Assembly: GCF_011742555.1 (NCBI RefSeq)
Contig: NZ_JAAQQR010000003.1
Location: 620,001 to 684,000 of the forward strand
Length of the DNA: 64,000 nt
Source of the DNA: Luteibacter jiangsuensis
GTDB lineage: Bacteria; Pseudomonadota; Gammaproteobacteria; Xanthomonadales; Rhodanobacteraceae
Direction: 5' to 3'
Made by a program: the position numbers and the translations under genes. Positions 1-10,198 of the stretch are shown here, in pieces (position 1 is the first letter of the stretch; the number at the start of each line of letters is the position of its first letter). The notes beneath the pieces are model-generated. The model saw nothing but the letters and a program-made list of their open reading frames with translations, did not search any database and was not told the origin of the DNA.

Positions 1-973
1 GCCCGCCATAGACCTGCGTGATGTGCTTTGCCTCGATCACCTTGCGCCCCGACGCCTGCGCCGTGGCCAGGGTGATGCGTGCGTTGCCGGACTGCTCGCG
101 ACGCTCCGCGCGCTCCCGGCGCATCGCCTTCAACGCGCGCACACGACCTTCGTTGCGCGTGCGCCGCGCCTTGATGCCCTGGCGGATCCACACTTCTTCC
201 TGCGCAAGCTTCCGGTCGAAATGGGCATTCGCCTGGGCTTCGGCGTGCAGGCGCTCTTCGCGGCGGCGCAGGTAGTTGTCGTAATCGCCCGGCCAGCTGG
301 TAACGGTGCCGCGGTCGATCTCCACGATGCGCGTGGCCAGCGAACGCAGGAAGCTGCGGTCGTGGGTGATGAACACGATGCTGCCGGCGAAGCTCTTCAG
401 GAAGCCTTCCAGCCAGGCGATGGCCTCGATGTCGAGATGGTTCGTGGGCTCGTCGAGTAACAGCAGGTTCGGGTCGCGCACCAGCGCCTGGCCGAGCAGC
501 ACGCGGCGTTTCATACCGCCGGAGAGTTCCGAGAAATCGGTATGCGCCGGCAGTTCCAGGCGCTCGATGACCTGCTGCACGCGCGAATCGAGATCCCACG
601 CGTTCTGCGCCTCGATCTGCGCCTGCACGTCGCCGAGTCCGTCCATGTCGCCCGCGTCGAGCAGGTGGTGGTAGCGGGCCAGGAGGTGGCCCAGCTCCCC
701 GAGCCCGTCGGCCACCACGTCGAACACGCTGCCTTGCGTGTCCTGCGGCACTTCCTGGGTCAGCCGCGCGATGCGCGTGCCGCCCTGCAACCGGATCTCG
801 CCGTCGTCGGGATGCAGTTCGCCGGCGATGAGTTTCAGCAGCGTGGACTTGCCGGCACCGTTACGGCCGACGATGCAGACGCGCTCGCCGGTATCCAGCG
901 AAAGATCGACCTGTTCGAGCAGGAGCGGGCCGCCGACGCTGTAGTCGACGTTAAGTAATTGGATTAATGACAT
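1..973 (-). CDS. uup: ABC-F family ATPase Uup (3' end beyond window)
   Basis: This is a soluble ABC-F ATPase with no membrane domain; the family acts on ribosomes or on DNA repair intermediates. The visible part holds the first nucleotide-binding domain: Walker A GRNGAGKST near residue 38, signature LSGGMKRR, Walker B LLLLDEPTNHLD and the H-loop FITHDRSF. It is followed by the interdomain linker with the segment FDRKLAQEEVWIRQGIKARR, which is very close to what I recall of E. coli Uup. ATG at 973 gives the usual MSLIQL-type start. The second ATPase domain and the C-terminal coiled coil lie outside the window. EttA, YheS and YbiT are less likely because this linker segment is Uup-like. Confidence 0.93.
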   Translation of the reverse strand, partial: MSLIQLLNVDYSVGGPLLLEQVDLSLDTGERVCIVGRNGAGKSTLLKLIAGELHPDDGEIRLQGGTRIARLTQEVPQDTQGSVFDVVADGLGELGHLLARYHHLLDAGDMDGLGDVQAQIEAQNAWDLDSRVQQVIERLELPAHTDFSELSGGMKRRVLLGQALVRDPNLLLLDEPTNHLDIEAIAWLEGFLKSFAGSIVFITHDRSFLRSLATRIVEIDRGTVTSWPGDYDNYLRRREERLHAEAQANAHFDRKLAQEEVWIRQGIKARRTRNEGRVRALKAMRRERAERREQSGNARITLATAQASGRKVIEAKHITQVYGG

Positions 974-1000
974 CCGGGCATTGTAATGCCCACCCGGCCT

Positions 1001-1126
1001 GTAGGAGCGCGCCCTGCGCGCGACATATTTTGAGGCCGTGACTTGGAGCCGGCGCGCCAACTCGGGGACTGGCCCGAAACGATGTCGTACCCGACGCGGG
1101 CATAAACGCGCAGGGCGCGCTCCTAC
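1001..1126. repeat. Inverted repeat pair upstream of uup
   Basis: Two copies of a short palindrome-rich unit face each other. GTAGGAGCGCGCCCTGCGCG starts at 1001, and its near reverse complement CGCAGGGCGCGCTCCTAC ends at 1126. The unit belongs to the GTAGGAGC/GTGGGAGC class of dispersed intergenic repeats common in Xanthomonadales and Pseudomonas. It fills the gap between uup and galM and could fold as one large stem-loop in either strand. No T-run follows, so I do not call it an intrinsic terminator. Confidence 0.7.
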
Positions 1127-1142
1127 GAAGCGCCCGGCAGGT

Positions 1143-2186
1143 TCAGACAATATCGATGCGGTACCGCGTGTGCTGGCGCCAGACGGTGCCGGGGCGCAGG
1201 ATCGCGCCTTCCGCGTCCGGGCCGTTCATCTGGTCGGGAAACGCCTGTGTTTCCAGCGCGAAGCCCGCGAACGGGCCGTACATGTCGCCATGGCGCCCCG
1301 GCTGGCCGGTGAGCTTCTGGCCGCTGTAGAACTGCAGCCCCGGGCGGTCGGTTTCCACGGTGAGCCGGCGCCCGCTGGAGGGCTCGGTGACCTCGGCCAC
1401 CACCCTCGGGAGGGCTCCTGTCTCGCCGCGCGGTACGTAGCAATGGTCGAACCCGCCGACCAGCCGGAGTTGCGGGTCGGGCCAGTGCAGGCGCGAGCCG
1501 ATCGGCGCCGCCTCCCGGAAGTCGAAGGCCGAGCCGGCGACCACCTGCCTTCCCACGGGAATGGCGCCCGCGTCGATGGCGAGGAAAGCATCGGCGTCGA
1601 TCCGGATCACGTGATCGCGAATATCCGGCCGCCGGTCGTTGAGGTTGAAGTACGGATGGGCAGTGAGGCTGAGTGGCGTCGGCGCGTCGCTGGTGGCGGT
1701 ATAGCGCAGGTCGAGGGTGCCGTCGTCCTCCAGGCGCAGGCGCAGTTCGACGCGAACCTCGCCCGGGAATCCGCCATCGCCTTCCGGCGACACCAGCCGG
1801 AGCAGAAGGCCGCCGTTATCCGGGTCCACGTCCCAGCGCTGCCGGTGGAAGCCGTCGTTGCCGCCGTGCAGGTGGTTGCCGCCATCATTGCGGTCCACCC
1901 GGTAGTCGATGCCGTCGAGGCGGAACCTGCCGCCCCGGATGCGGTTGGCCCAGCGTCCCACGATACCGCCCATGTAGGCATTGGAATCCAGATACTGCTG
2001 CGCGGTGGCATGGCCCAGCAGCACTTCGCCCAGGCGCCCCTGCCGGTCGGGCACCTGCCAGGAGAGAAGGGTGCCGCCGAGGTCGCTGATCTCCACCTGC
2101 GCGCCGCCGGCGTTTCTCAGTGTCCAGCGGTGCAAGGGGCGGCCGTCGGGCAAGTGGCCCCAGGCGGTGGCGTGCGATACGGGCAT
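1143..2186 (-). CDS. galM: Aldose 1-epimerase (mutarotase) of the xylose locus
   Basis: GalM-family mutarotases interconvert alpha and beta anomers of free aldoses. This 347-residue protein has the family landmarks: the substrate-binding segment GGNHLHGGNDGFHR, LTAHPYFNLND with the catalytic-type histidine, and a C-terminal segment ETDRPGLQFYSGQ with the expected acidic residue. The ATG at 2186 is preceded by AGGA at a good distance. An in-frame ATG at 2213 overlaps the xylR stop as ATGA and would add nine residues. It lies directly downstream of xylR, divergent from xylAB, so its natural substrate here is plausibly D-xylose; that is an inference from context. Confidence 0.9.
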   Translation of the reverse strand: MPVSHATAWGHLPDGRPLHRWTLRNAGGAQVEISDLGGTLLSWQVPDRQGRLGEVLLGHATAQQYLDSNAYMGGIVGRWANRIRGGRFRLDGIDYRVDRNDGGNHLHGGNDGFHRQRWDVDPDNGGLLLRLVSPEGDGGFPGEVRVELRLRLEDDGTLDLRYTATSDAPTPLSLTAHPYFNLNDRRPDIRDHVIRIDADAFLAIDAGAIPVGRQVVAGSAFDFREAAPIGSRLHWPDPQLRLVGGFDHCYVPRGETGALPRVVAEVTEPSSGRRLTVETDRPGLQFYSGQKLTGQPGRHGDMYGPFAGFALETQAFPDQMNGPDAEGAILRPGTVWRQHTRYRIDIV

Positions 2187-2209
2187 GGAGCGTTCCTGGC
2201 GGGCGACGA

Positions 2210-3391
2210 TCATGTCGCCCCCGCCGTTCGATGAAGGTCGAGGTACTGTCGCGGCGTGCAATCGTACTCGCGACGGAATACCGCATACATGTACTGAAGC
2301 GACGTGAAGCCGCAGCGCAGCGCGATGTCGGCCAGCGGCGTGTCGGAATTCGCGATCAGGTCGCAGGCGGCATCGAGCTTGTGCTTCAGGATCACCTGGT
2401 GAACCGTCTGCTTCAGTTCGCGCTTGAAATGTTCCTCGAGCACCGTGCGGGACACACCCACGTAGTCCGCCACCTGCTCGGTCTTGATGCCCAGGCATCC
2501 GTATTGCCGTATGTAGTGGCTGGCGCGCATGACGTGCGGGCTGCGTACCGGGTGGTAACGGCTGGACACCTGCACGTTGATTCCCACAGGCGGCACCAGC
2601 ACGCGCGTGCCCGAACAGTCCACGCCGCGGAGCATCTGGTGCAGCACGTGGGCGGCGGTGCGGCCCATTTCCTCCGCGCCCTGGATGACCGACGTGAGGG
2701 GAATGCGGGTGAGCAGCTGCGCCATCGGGTCATTGTCGATACCCACGATGGCCACCTGCTCGGGCACGGGAATGTCGCCGATCACACAGGCTTGCAGAAC
2801 CTGCCGCGCACGGGCGTCCGTGGTGGCGATGATGCCGATGGGCTTCGGCAGCGCCGTGAGCCACGCCACCAGTTCTTCCACCGCCTCGCCCCAGCCGCCG
2901 GCGCTGGTGGGCGATCCTTCGTAGACCGTGGCCTCCACGCCCTCCGCCTCGACGACGGTCCGGAACGCATGCTCGCGCTCCTGGGCCCAGCGGCTGCCGG
3001 GATGCGCCGGGAGGCCGTAGAAGGCGAACCGACCTAGCCCCTGCTCGATGAGGTGATCGTAGGCGAGGCGCACGAGGCGCTCGTTATCCGTGGCGATGTA
3101 AGGCACGCCGGCCGGGTACGCGGCAGGGTCGTGATACGAGCCGCCCACCGCCACGACGGGAATGGGCAGGTCGCGAAGGGCTTCCTGCGCTTCCGGGTCG
3201 TCGAAGTCGGCGATGACGCCATCGCCCTTGAACTGGTGGATGTCGCGCATGCGGCTGCGGAAATCCTCTTCCATGAAGAGGTCCCATTCCACGCGCGTGC
3301 TGTTCAGGTAGTGGCCGATGCCCGCGATGACCTGGCGGTCGTACACCTTGTTGGCGTTGAACAGGAGGGCAATGCGATGCGGGTTGGTCAT
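2210..3391 (-). CDS. xylR: Xylose operon transcriptional activator XylR (AraC family)
   Basis: XylR binds D-xylose and activates xylA and xylF promoters. The N-terminal ~270 residues are a periplasmic-binding-protein-like ligand domain (opening IALLFNANKVYDRQVIAGI). The C-terminal ~100 residues form the AraC double helix-turn-helix, including KTEQVADYVGVSRTVLEEHF and ADIALRCGFTSLQYMYAVF. ATG at 3391 gives 393 residues, the E. coli XylR length, and follows a GCGGA ribosome site; an upstream ATG at 3409 is possible. It is transcribed divergently from xylA with 176 bases between the starts. Many xanthomonads instead use a LacI-type XylR, so the AraC-type regulator with an ABC importer recalls the enterobacterial arrangement. 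Confidence 0.95.
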   Translation of the reverse strand: MTNPHRIALLFNANKVYDRQVIAGIGHYLNSTRVEWDLFMEEDFRSRMRDIHQFKGDGVIADFDDPEAQEALRDLPIPVVAVGGSYHDPAAYPAGVPYIATDNERLVRLAYDHLIEQGLGRFAFYGLPAHPGSRWAQEREHAFRTVVEAEGVEATVYEGSPTSAGGWGEAVEELVAWLTALPKPIGIIATTDARARQVLQACVIGDIPVPEQVAIVGIDNDPMAQLLTRIPLTSVIQGAEEMGRTAAHVLHQMLRGVDCSGTRVLVPPVGINVQVSSRYHPVRSPHVMRASHYIRQYGCLGIKTEQVADYVGVSRTVLEEHFKRELKQTVHQVILKHKLDAACDLIANSDTPLADIALRCGFTSLQYMYAVFRREYDCTPRQYLDLHRTAGAT

Positions 3392-3567
3392 GGTGTTCCG
3401 CCGGGACAACTCATCGTTGCCACGCTAGCTTAGGTTGCGGGATGCGTCCATGACGCAGCGCGGCATCGAAAAAGACCTCGCGGGCGCCGGAAATCGCAAT
3501 TGCACGGCATGGGGCTCGCTCGTCACGATCGTGGGAATCCGTTCCCGCGTTGGTCAAGGAAAGCGTC
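3392..3567. promoter_or_regulatory. Divergent xylR-xylA control region
   Basis: This is the only non-coding space between the divergent regulator and catabolic operon, so the XylR operator and both promoters should lie here. Two A-rich blocks, CGAAAAAGACC at 3467 and CGGAAATCGCAATTG at 3488, start 21 bases apart, as expected for direct half-sites on the same DNA face; the match between them is weak. A short inverted repeat GGGAA-TCCG-TTCCC sits at 3533-3546, just before the xylA ribosome site. Assignment of any of these to XylR is an inference. Confidence 0.4.
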
Positions 3568-4884
3568 ATGTCGTACTTCTCCCATATTCCGAAGATTCGC
3601 CACGAAGGCCAGGACAGCGACAACCCGCTGGCCTTCCGGCATTACGATCCCGACAAGCGGGTGCTGGGCAAGCGCATGGAAGACCACCTGCGCCCGGCCA
3701 CATGTTACTGGCATACCTTCGTGTGGCCGGGTTCGGACGTGTTCGGCGCCGGCACCTTCGGCCGCCCCTGGCAGCAGCCCGGCGACCCGATGGAGCGCGC
3801 CCGCGAGAAGGCCGATGCCGCGTTCGACTTCTTCTCCCGGCTCGGTACCCCGTTCTACACCTTCCACGACACCGACGTGGCGCCGGAAGGCGATGGCCTC
3901 GCGGACTACCGCAAGAACTTCGCCGCCATGGTGGACGTGCTCGAGCGGAAGCAGGCCGACACGGGCATGCGTCTCCTCTGGGGCACGGCCAACCTGTTCA
4001 GCCATCCGCGCTATGCCGCCGGTGCCGCGACCAATCCACAGCCGGAGGTGTTTGCCTATGCCGCGACCCAGGTGCGTCACGCCATGGAAGCCACCCACCG
4101 CCTCGGCGGCGCCAACTATGTCCTGTGGGGCGGCCGCGAGGGCTACGACACCCTGCTGAACACCGATCTGAAGCGCGAACGGAACCAACTGGGGCGCTTC
4201 TTCCAGATGGTGATCGAGCACAAGCACAAGATCGGCTTCAAGGGCACCATCCTGATCGAGCCCAAGCCGCAGGAGCCCACCAAGCATCAGTACGACTACG
4301 ACACCGCCACGGTGTACGGCTTCCTGAAGGAGTTCGGGCTCGAGAACGAGGTGAAGACGAACCTCGAAGCGAACCACGCCACCCTCGCGGGGCACTCGTT
4401 CCACCACGAAGTGGCCACCTCCATCTCGCTCGGCCTCTTCGGTTCCATCGATGCCAATCGCGGCGATCCGCAGAACGGCTGGGATACCGATCAGTTTCCG
4501 AACAGCGTGGAAGAACTCACGCTGGTGACGTACGAGATATTGAAGGCCGGCGGCTTCTCTACCGGCGGCTTCAACTTCGACACCAAGGTGCGCCGGCAGA
4601 GCAGTGCGCCGGAAGACCTGTTCCACGGCCATATCGGCGCCATCGACGCGCTCGCGCTCAGCCTCGAACGCGCAGCCAGGATGATCGAGCGCGACGCGCT
4701 GGCCGAGTTCAAGGCGAAGCGCTACTCGGGCTGGGACGGCGACTTCGGCAGCAGGATCCTGCAAGGCGGCTTCACCCTGGCCTCGCTCGCCGACGACGCC
4801 GTGGCCCGGGACATCCACCCAGATCACATTTCGGGTGGACAGGAGTTGCTCGAAAACATTGTGAACCGCTATATCTACGGCTGA
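3568..4884 (+). CDS. xylA: Xylose isomerase
   Basis: Converts D-xylose to D-xylulose in the cytoplasm with two divalent metal ions. At 438 residues it matches the long (class II) XylA form. Metal and substrate motifs are present: [10 protein letters not shown] with the catalytic histidine, the Glu/Lys metal-site segment [29 protein letters not shown], and GSIDANRGD. The ATG at 3568 is preceded by AAGGA seven bases upstream; the frame is open further up but has no better start. It is the first gene of the xylABFGH run, and its stop abuts the xylB start. Confidence 0.97.
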   Translation: MSYFSHIPKIRHEGQDSDNPLAFRHYDPDKRVLGKRMEDHLRPATCYWHTFVWPGSDVFGAGTFGRPWQQPGDPMERAREKADAAFDFFSRLGTPFYTFHDTDVAPEGDGLADYRKNFAAMVDVLERKQADTGMRLLWGTANLFSHPRYAAGAATNPQPEVFAYAATQVRHAMEATHRLGGANYVLWGGREGYDTLLNTDLKRERNQLGRFFQMVIEHKHKIGFKGTILIEPKPQEPTKHQYDYDTATVYGFLKEFGLENEVKTNLEANHATLAGHSFHHEVATSISLGLFGSIDANRGDPQNGWDTDQFPNSVEELTLVTYEILKAGGFSTGGFNFDTKVRRQSSAPEDLFHGHIGAIDALALSLERAARMIERDALAEFKAKRYSGWDGDFGSRILQGGFTLASLADDAVARDIHPDHISGGQELLENIVNRYIYG

Positions 4885-6420
4885 ATGAGACACGACATGG
4901 AAGCGCCGGCGCGCCTGTACCTGGGCATCGACCTGGGCACATCTTCGGTGAAAGCGGTCCTCATGGACGAGGCGGGAGCCGTGCGCGCCAGCGCCTCCAG
5001 CCCGTTGGAGGTATCGCATCCCCACCCCCGATGGTCGGAGCAGGATCCGGCCGCGTGGTGGGCCGCGACCGAGTCCGCGGTGGAGAAAGTCCTCATGCAA
5101 GGCGACGCGAAGCGCGTCGCCGGCATCGGACTCTCCGGCCAGATGCACGGCGCGACGTTACTGGACGAAGCGAACGCGGTCCTTCGCCCGGCTATCCTCT
5201 GGAACGACGGGCGTTCCGATGTCGAGTGCGCGGAACTGGAGCGCGTTCCCGGTTTCCGCGCCATCACGGGCAACCTTGCCATGCCGGGGTTCACGGCGCC
5301 CAAGCTCGCGTGGGTGCGCCGGCACGAGCCCGATGTCTTCCGCCGCGTGGCGAAGGTGCTGCTTCCGAAGGATTACCTGCGGCTGCGCCTCACCGGCGAC
5401 TTCTACACCGACGCCTCCGACGCCGCGGGCACCTTGTGGCTGGACGTGAAGGGCCGCCGGTGGAGCGACGAGATGCTGGCCGCCACCGGTCTCGATCGTT
5501 CGCACATGCCGCAGGTGAAGGAAGGTACGCAACCCGCGGGGCGCCTCCATCCCGAACTGGCGGCCCGCTGGGGCATGGACACCGTGCCCGTGGCTGCGGG
5601 CGGTGGCGACAACGCCGCCGGTGCCGTGGGCGTGGGCATCGTGCGGCACGGGCAGGCCATGCTCTCGCTCGGCACTTCGGGCGTCTACTTCGCGGTGTCG
5701 GACGGTTTCCGTGCAAGCCCGGAGCAGGCCGTGCATGCCTTCTGCCATGCGGTGCCCGATACCTGGCACCTGATGTCGGTGATGCTCAACGCGGCCAGCT
5801 GCCTGAATTTCACCGCACGGCTTACCGGAACAAGCGACGTGCCTTCGCTGCTCGCCGAAGCGCAGGCCCGCGGCCTGGAAAAGCACGGGCCATTGTTCCT
5901 GCCTTACCTCACGGGCGAACGCACCCCGCATAACAACCCCCATGCGCGGGGCTCGTTCCTGCAGCTCGGGCCCGGTACCGATCGCCCCGAACTCGCCAAT
6001 GCCACGCTCGAAGGCGTGGGCCTGGGCCTGCTCGACGGCCTGCTGGCGGTGGAATCCACGGGGCTGGTGGCCGACGAGATCACCGTCATCGGCGGCGGTT
6101 CCCGCAGTGCGTACTGGACGCAGATGCTCGCGGACATCCTCGGCAAGCGGCTGGTCATGCGCAGCGGTGGCGACGTTGGTCCCGCGCTCGGTGCGGCGCG
6201 GCTGGCGCGCCTGGCTGCAGAACCCGGCGCCACGCTGGATGAGGTCTGCCCCATGCCGCCCGTGACGGCCGCCTTCGAGCCCGATGCGGCGCGTCATGCT
6301 TATTTCCTGCAAACGCGCCACCCTCTGTTCCGCCGTTCCTACGAGCGACTGGAACCCTTGTATGCCGACGGCGCCATCGCCGGCGACGAATCCCGCCCTT
6401 CCACGAGGGCGATGCCATGA
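4885..6420 (+). CDS. xylB: Xylulokinase
   Basis: A FGGY-family kinase that phosphorylates D-xylulose to xylulose 5-phosphate for the pentose phosphate pathway. The N-terminal phosphate-binding segment GIDLGTSSVKAVLMD, the substrate loop GLSGQMHGA and the catalytic-aspartate region GGGDNAAGAVGVG are all visible. The 511-residue length is slightly above E. coli XylB because of a longer C-terminus. The ATG at 4885 follows the xylA stop directly, which suggests translational coupling; a second in-frame ATG lies at 4897. A 16-base gap separates it from xylF. Confidence 0.96.
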   Translation: MRHDMEAPARLYLGIDLGTSSVKAVLMDEAGAVRASASSPLEVSHPHPRWSEQDPAAWWAATESAVEKVLMQGDAKRVAGIGLSGQMHGATLLDEANAVLRPAILWNDGRSDVECAELERVPGFRAITGNLAMPGFTAPKLAWVRRHEPDVFRRVAKVLLPKDYLRLRLTGDFYTDASDAAGTLWLDVKGRRWSDEMLAATGLDRSHMPQVKEGTQPAGRLHPELAARWGMDTVPVAAGGGDNAAGAVGVGIVRHGQAMLSLGTSGVYFAVSDGFRASPEQAVHAFCHAVPDTWHLMSVMLNAASCLNFTARLTGTSDVPSLLAEAQARGLEKHGPLFLPYLTGERTPHNNPHARGSFLQLGPGTDRPELANATLEGVGLGLLDGLLAVESTGLVADEITVIGGGSRSAYWTQMLADILGKRLVMRSGGDVGPALGAARLARLAAEPGATLDEVCPMPPVTAAFEPDAARHAYFLQTRHPLFRRSYERLEPLYADGAIAGDESRPSTRAMP

Positions 6421-6436
6421 CTGCACGGAGAAGCCC

Positions 6437-7450
6437 ATGAAACAGAAGCCCCTGCACACCCTGCTGGCCGTATCGATGATCGCCGCCGGTGTCTTCGCCG
6501 CGCCGCAGGCGCACGCGAGCAAGGAAAAGCCGGTGATCGGTTTCTCCATCGACGACCTTCGCGTCGAACGCTGGACGCGCGACCGCGATTTCTTCAAGGC
6601 CGCGGCCGAGGCCAAGGGGGCCACGGTGTCCGTGCAGTCCGCCGACGCCAATGAGCAGAAACAGATCCAGCAGATCGAGAACCTGATCTCGCGCAAGGTC
6701 GATGTGATCGTGATCGTGCCCTTCAACGCGAAAACGCTCTCCACCGTGGTGGCCGAAGCCAAGCGCGCCGGCATCAAGGTGATCTCATACGATCGCTTGA
6801 TCCTCAACGCCGACGTGGACGCCTACATCTCGTTCGACAACGACAAGGTCGGGCAGATGCAGGCGCAGGGCGTCGTCAACGCCGCACCCAAGGGCAATTA
6901 CTTCCTGCTCGGTGGCGCGCCCACCGACAACAACGCGAAGATCCTCCGCGAAGGCCAGATGAAAGTGCTGAAGCCGCTGGTCGACAAGGGCGACATCAAG
7001 ATCGTCGGACAGCAGTGGACGAACGAATGGCTGGCATCCAACGCGCAGTCGATCATCGAGAACGCGCTTACGGCCAACAAGAACAACATCCAGGGCATCG
7101 TCGCCTCCAACGACGGCACCGCCGGCGGCGCCATCGCCGCGCTCAATGGCCAGAAGCTGGCGGGCAAGGTCGCGGTGTCGGGCCAGGACGCCGATCTTGC
7201 CGCCATCAAGCGCATCAAGGCAGGCACCCAGACGATGACGGTGTACAAGCCGATCAAGACCATCGCCACCGATGCCGCCAACCTGGCCGTGCAGCTGGCG
7301 AAGGGCGAGACGCCCAAGTTCACGTCGAAGATGAACAACGGCAAGAAGGACGTCGACACCATCCTGCTGGAGCCAACCGCGCTGACGAAGCAGAACGTGG
7401 ACCTCGTGGTGAAGGACGGCTTCTACACCCAGGCTCAGGTTGGCCCCTGA
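6437..7450 (+). CDS. xylF: D-xylose ABC transporter, periplasmic binding protein
   Basis: The periplasmic D-xylose receptor of the XylFGH importer. A Sec signal peptide covers about residues 1-27, ending PQAHAS. The mature part is a two-lobed sugar-binding protein of the ribose/xylose class, recognisable from [39 protein letters not shown] and [24 protein letters not shown] precedes the ATG at 6437. At 337 residues it matches E. coli XylF. It is followed by xylG after ten bases. Base usage matches the flanking genes. Confidence 0.96.
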   Translation: MKQKPLHTLLAVSMIAAGVFAAPQAHASKEKPVIGFSIDDLRVERWTRDRDFFKAAAEAKGATVSVQSADANEQKQIQQIENLISRKVDVIVIVPFNAKTLSTVVAEAKRAGIKVISYDRLILNADVDAYISFDNDKVGQMQAQGVVNAAPKGNYFLLGGAPTDNNAKILREGQMKVLKPLVDKGDIKIVGQQWTNEWLASNAQSIIENALTANKNNIQGIVASNDGTAGGAIAALNGQKLAGKVAVSGQDADLAAIKRIKAGTQTMTVYKPIKTIATDAANLAVQLAKGETPKFTSKMNNGKKDVDTILLEPTALTKQNVDLVVKDGFYTQAQVGP

Positions 7451-7460
7451 TCCGGCCGTC

Positions 7461-9008
7461 ATGAGCAACTACCTGTTCGAGATGCGCCGGATCGTCAAGG
7501 AGTTTTCCGGCGTCCGTGCGCTGGACGGCATCGATCTGGCCGTGCGGCCCGGCGAATGCGTGGGGCTCTGTGGCGAGAATGGCGCGGGCAAGTCCACCCT
7601 CATGAAGGTGCTGTCGGGTGTGTATCCCTACGGCACCTGGGAGGGCGAGATCCTCGTCGAAGGCAAGCCGCTGAAAGCGTATTCGGTACGCGACAGCGAG
7701 GACGCCGGCGTCGTCATCATCCACCAGGAACTCATGCTGGTGCCGCAGCTGTCGGTGGCGGAGAACATCTTCCTCGGCAACGAGATCCGCCGTTTCGGCG
7801 GATTGATGGACTACGACGCGATGTACGCGAAGGCGGAGGCCCTGCTCGCCCGCCTGAAGCTCAAGGACGTGAACGTGGCCGCGCCGGTCATGAACTACGG
7901 CGGCGGCTACCAGCAGCTGTTCGAGATCGCCAAGGCCCTGGCGAAGAACGCGCGCCTGCTCATTCTCGACGAGCCGTCCTCGTCCCTCACCTCGGCGGAA
8001 ACGGACACCTTGCTGTCCATCATCGAGGACCTGAAGCGCGAGGGCGTGGCGTGCGTGTACATCTCGCACAAGCTCGACGAGGTGGCGCGCGTTTGCGACA
8101 CCGTTACGGTAATCCGCGACGGCAGGCACATCCTCACCAGGCCGATGTCGGAGATGACCACGCAGTCGATCATCACGGCCATGGTCGGCCGCGACATTGA
8201 GAACCTCTTCCCGAAGGTGGAGCACGAGATCGGCGACGTGGTGTTCGAAGCGCGGCATGTCACCTGCTGGGACCTCGCCAACCCGAACCGCAAGCGCGTG
8301 GACGACATCTCCTTCCAGGTGCGCCGGGGCGAGATCCTCGGCATCGCGGGCCTCGTGGGCGCGGGCCGCACGGAACTCGTGTCGGCCATCTTCGGCGCGT
8401 ACGCCGGCCGCTACGAGGCGGAACTCCTGCTCGAGGGCACGCCGATCAAGGTGCGAACGCCGGAGCAGGCGATCAAGGCGGGGCTGTCGCTGGTGCCGGA
8501 AGACCGAAAGCGGCAGGGCATCGTGCCGCTCCTCGGCGTGGGCGACAACATCACGCTGGCCACGCTGTCGCATTACGCCCACGCCGGGCAGATCGACCGG
8601 CAGGCGGAATTGCAGACGGTGGAAACCGAGATCCGGCGCCTTCGCGTGAAGACGGCCAGCCCGGAGCTGGCTATCGTCGGGCTGTCCGGCGGCAACCAGC
8701 AGAAGGCGGTACTGACGAAGATGCTGCTGCCCGAACCGAAAGTGCTCATCCTCGACGAGCCCACCCGGGGCGTCGACGTCGGCTCGAAGTACGACATCTA
8801 CAAGCTGATGTTCGAGCTGGCCGCCAAGGGGGTGGCAATCATCATGGTTTCGTCCGAAATGCCCGAGGTGCTGGGCGTCAGCGATCGCGTGCTCGTGGTG
8901 GGCGAGGGCAGGCTGCGGGGCGACTTCCCGAGCCTTGGCCTCACCCAGGAGCAGGTGCTGGCCGCGGCCATCTCGCATGCCGCGGAAGGTCCCGCGCACG
9001 CGGCCTGA
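7461..9008 (+). CDS. xylG: D-xylose ABC transporter, ATP-binding protein
   Basis: The tandem ATPase of the sugar importer, with two nucleotide-binding domains in 515 residues. Domain 1 has Walker [10 protein letters not shown] near residue 40 and Walker [12 protein letters not shown]. Domain 2 has [11 protein letters not shown] and [20 protein letters not shown], the arrangement typical of RbsA/XylG-class carbohydrate ATPases. The start at ATG 7461 lies ten bases after the xylF stop. It is followed after 38 bases by xylH. Confidence 0.96.
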   Translation: MSNYLFEMRRIVKEFSGVRALDGIDLAVRPGECVGLCGENGAGKSTLMKVLSGVYPYGTWEGEILVEGKPLKAYSVRDSEDAGVVIIHQELMLVPQLSVAENIFLGNEIRRFGGLMDYDAMYAKAEALLARLKLKDVNVAAPVMNYGGGYQQLFEIAKALAKNARLLILDEPSSSLTSAETDTLLSIIEDLKREGVACVYISHKLDEVARVCDTVTVIRDGRHILTRPMSEMTTQSIITAMVGRDIENLFPKVEHEIGDVVFEARHVTCWDLANPNRKRVDDISFQVRRGEILGIAGLVGAGRTELVSAIFGAYAGRYEAELLLEGTPIKVRTPEQAIKAGLSLVPEDRKRQGIVPLLGVGDNITLATLSHYAHAGQIDRQAELQTVETEIRRLRVKTASPELAIVGLSGGNQQKAVLTKMLLPEPKVLILDEPTRGVDVGSKYDIYKLMFELAAKGVAIIMVSSEMPEVLGVSDRVLVVGEGRLRGDFPSLGLTQEQVLAAAISHAAEGPAHAA

Positions 9009-9046
9009 TTCTTCATCCGTTCAAAGCGTCATCAGGAAAGGCTTCC

Positions 9047-10192
9047 ATGCAGGCACAGAAAGTCCAGCAGCTGTTCGTCCGCTACAAGATCCTCGCGCTG
9101 CTCATCGCAGTGGCGATCATCTGGGTGTTCTTCCACGTGAAGACGGACGCCGCGTTCATCACTCCGGGGAACCTCTCGAACCTCTTCCGGCAGATGGCGA
9201 TCACCGGCATGCTCGCGTGCGGCATGGTGTTCGTCATCATCGCCGGCGAGATCGATCTCTCCATCGGTTCCCTGCTCGGCCTGCTCGGTGGCGTGGTCGC
9301 CATCCTCACCGTGAACGAGGGCTGGGGAACGTGGCCGGCCATCGGGGCCGTGCTGGTGCTGGGCCTGCTGCTCGGCGCCTTCAACGGCTTCGTGGTCACG
9401 AAGATGCGCGTGCCTTCGTTCATCGTCGGTCTCGGCGGGATGCTCGCCTTCCGCGGCATCGTGCTGTACATCACCGGCAGTTCGACGATCGCGCCCGCGC
9501 CCGACGACCTCGTCGCGCTCGGCCAGGGCTTCGTGCCCGTGGAACTCTCGCGCTGGATCGGCGGAATCATTTTCGTGGCGATGGTCGCGATCACGGTGCG
9601 TCGCCGCATGCGCCGTTCGAAGCTCGGCCTGCAGCAGGCGGCTCTGTGGATCGACATCGCCCGTCTCGTGGCCATCGGCGTATTCATCGCGGGCTTCATC
9701 CGCATGCTCAATGACGCCAACGGCATTCCCATTCCGGTGATGATCCTCCTCGGCCTGCTCGCGGTGTTCACCTATGTGTCCACGCAGACGGTGTTCGGCC
9801 GCCACATCTACGCGGTGGGCGGCAACATGGAAGCCACGCGGCTGTCCGGCGTGAACGTGGCGAGAGTGAAGCTCGTGGTGTTCGCGCTGATGGGCCTCAT
9901 GTGCGCCTTCGCGGGCATCATCACCGTGGCGCGCACGGGCTCCGGTTCGCCCTCGGCGGGCACGGGTGGCGAACTGGACGCCATCTCGGCCTGCTTCATC
10001 GGCGGCACCTCCATGCGTGGTGGCTCCGGCACGGTCTATGGCGCGCTGATCGGCGCGCTGGTGATGGCCAGCCTCGACAGCGGCATGCAGCTGATGGACG
10101 TGGACAACTCCTGGCAGATGATCATCAAGGGCGTGATCCTCGTGCTGGCGGTGTGGGTAGACGTGCTCTCCGGCTCCAACCGCAACGCCTGA
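9047..10192 (+). CDS. xylH: D-xylose ABC transporter, permease
   Basis: The integral membrane subunit of the xylose importer, 381 residues, mostly hydrophobic with about ten predicted spans. The segments VFVIIAGEIDLSIGSLLGLLG, MRVPSFIVGLGGMLAFRGI and the C-terminal CFIGGTSMRGGSGTVYGALIGA are signatures of the RbsC/XylH permease family. AGGAAAG precedes the ATG at 9047. It ends the xylABFGH operon and is followed at once by a GTGGGGAGCC-type repeat. Confidence 0.95.
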   Translation: MQAQKVQQLFVRYKILALLIAVAIIWVFFHVKTDAAFITPGNLSNLFRQMAITGMLACGMVFVIIAGEIDLSIGSLLGLLGGVVAILTVNEGWGTWPAIGAVLVLGLLLGAFNGFVVTKMRVPSFIVGLGGMLAFRGIVLYITGSSTIAPAPDDLVALGQGFVPVELSRWIGGIIFVAMVAITVRRRMRRSKLGLQQAALWIDIARLVAIGVFIAGFIRMLNDANGIPIPVMILLGLLAVFTYVSTQTVFGRHIYAVGGNMEATRLSGVNVARVKLVVFALMGLMCAFAGIITVARTGSGSPSAGTGGELDAISACFIGGTSMRGGSGTVYGALIGALVMASLDSGMQLMDVDNSWQMIIKGVILVLAVWVDVLSGSNRNA

Positions 10193-10198
10193 CAAACG

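Noticed and set aside
2187-2213. Start of galM at the ATGA overlap with xylR.
   Set aside because: Possible, but ATG 2186 has a better placed AGGA and a more usual N-terminus; kept as an alternative only.
3435-5933. 832-codon plus-strand frame overlapping xylA and xylB.
   Set aside because: It is a frame-shifted shadow of two well-supported genes, rich in Arg/Ala/Gly, without family motifs.
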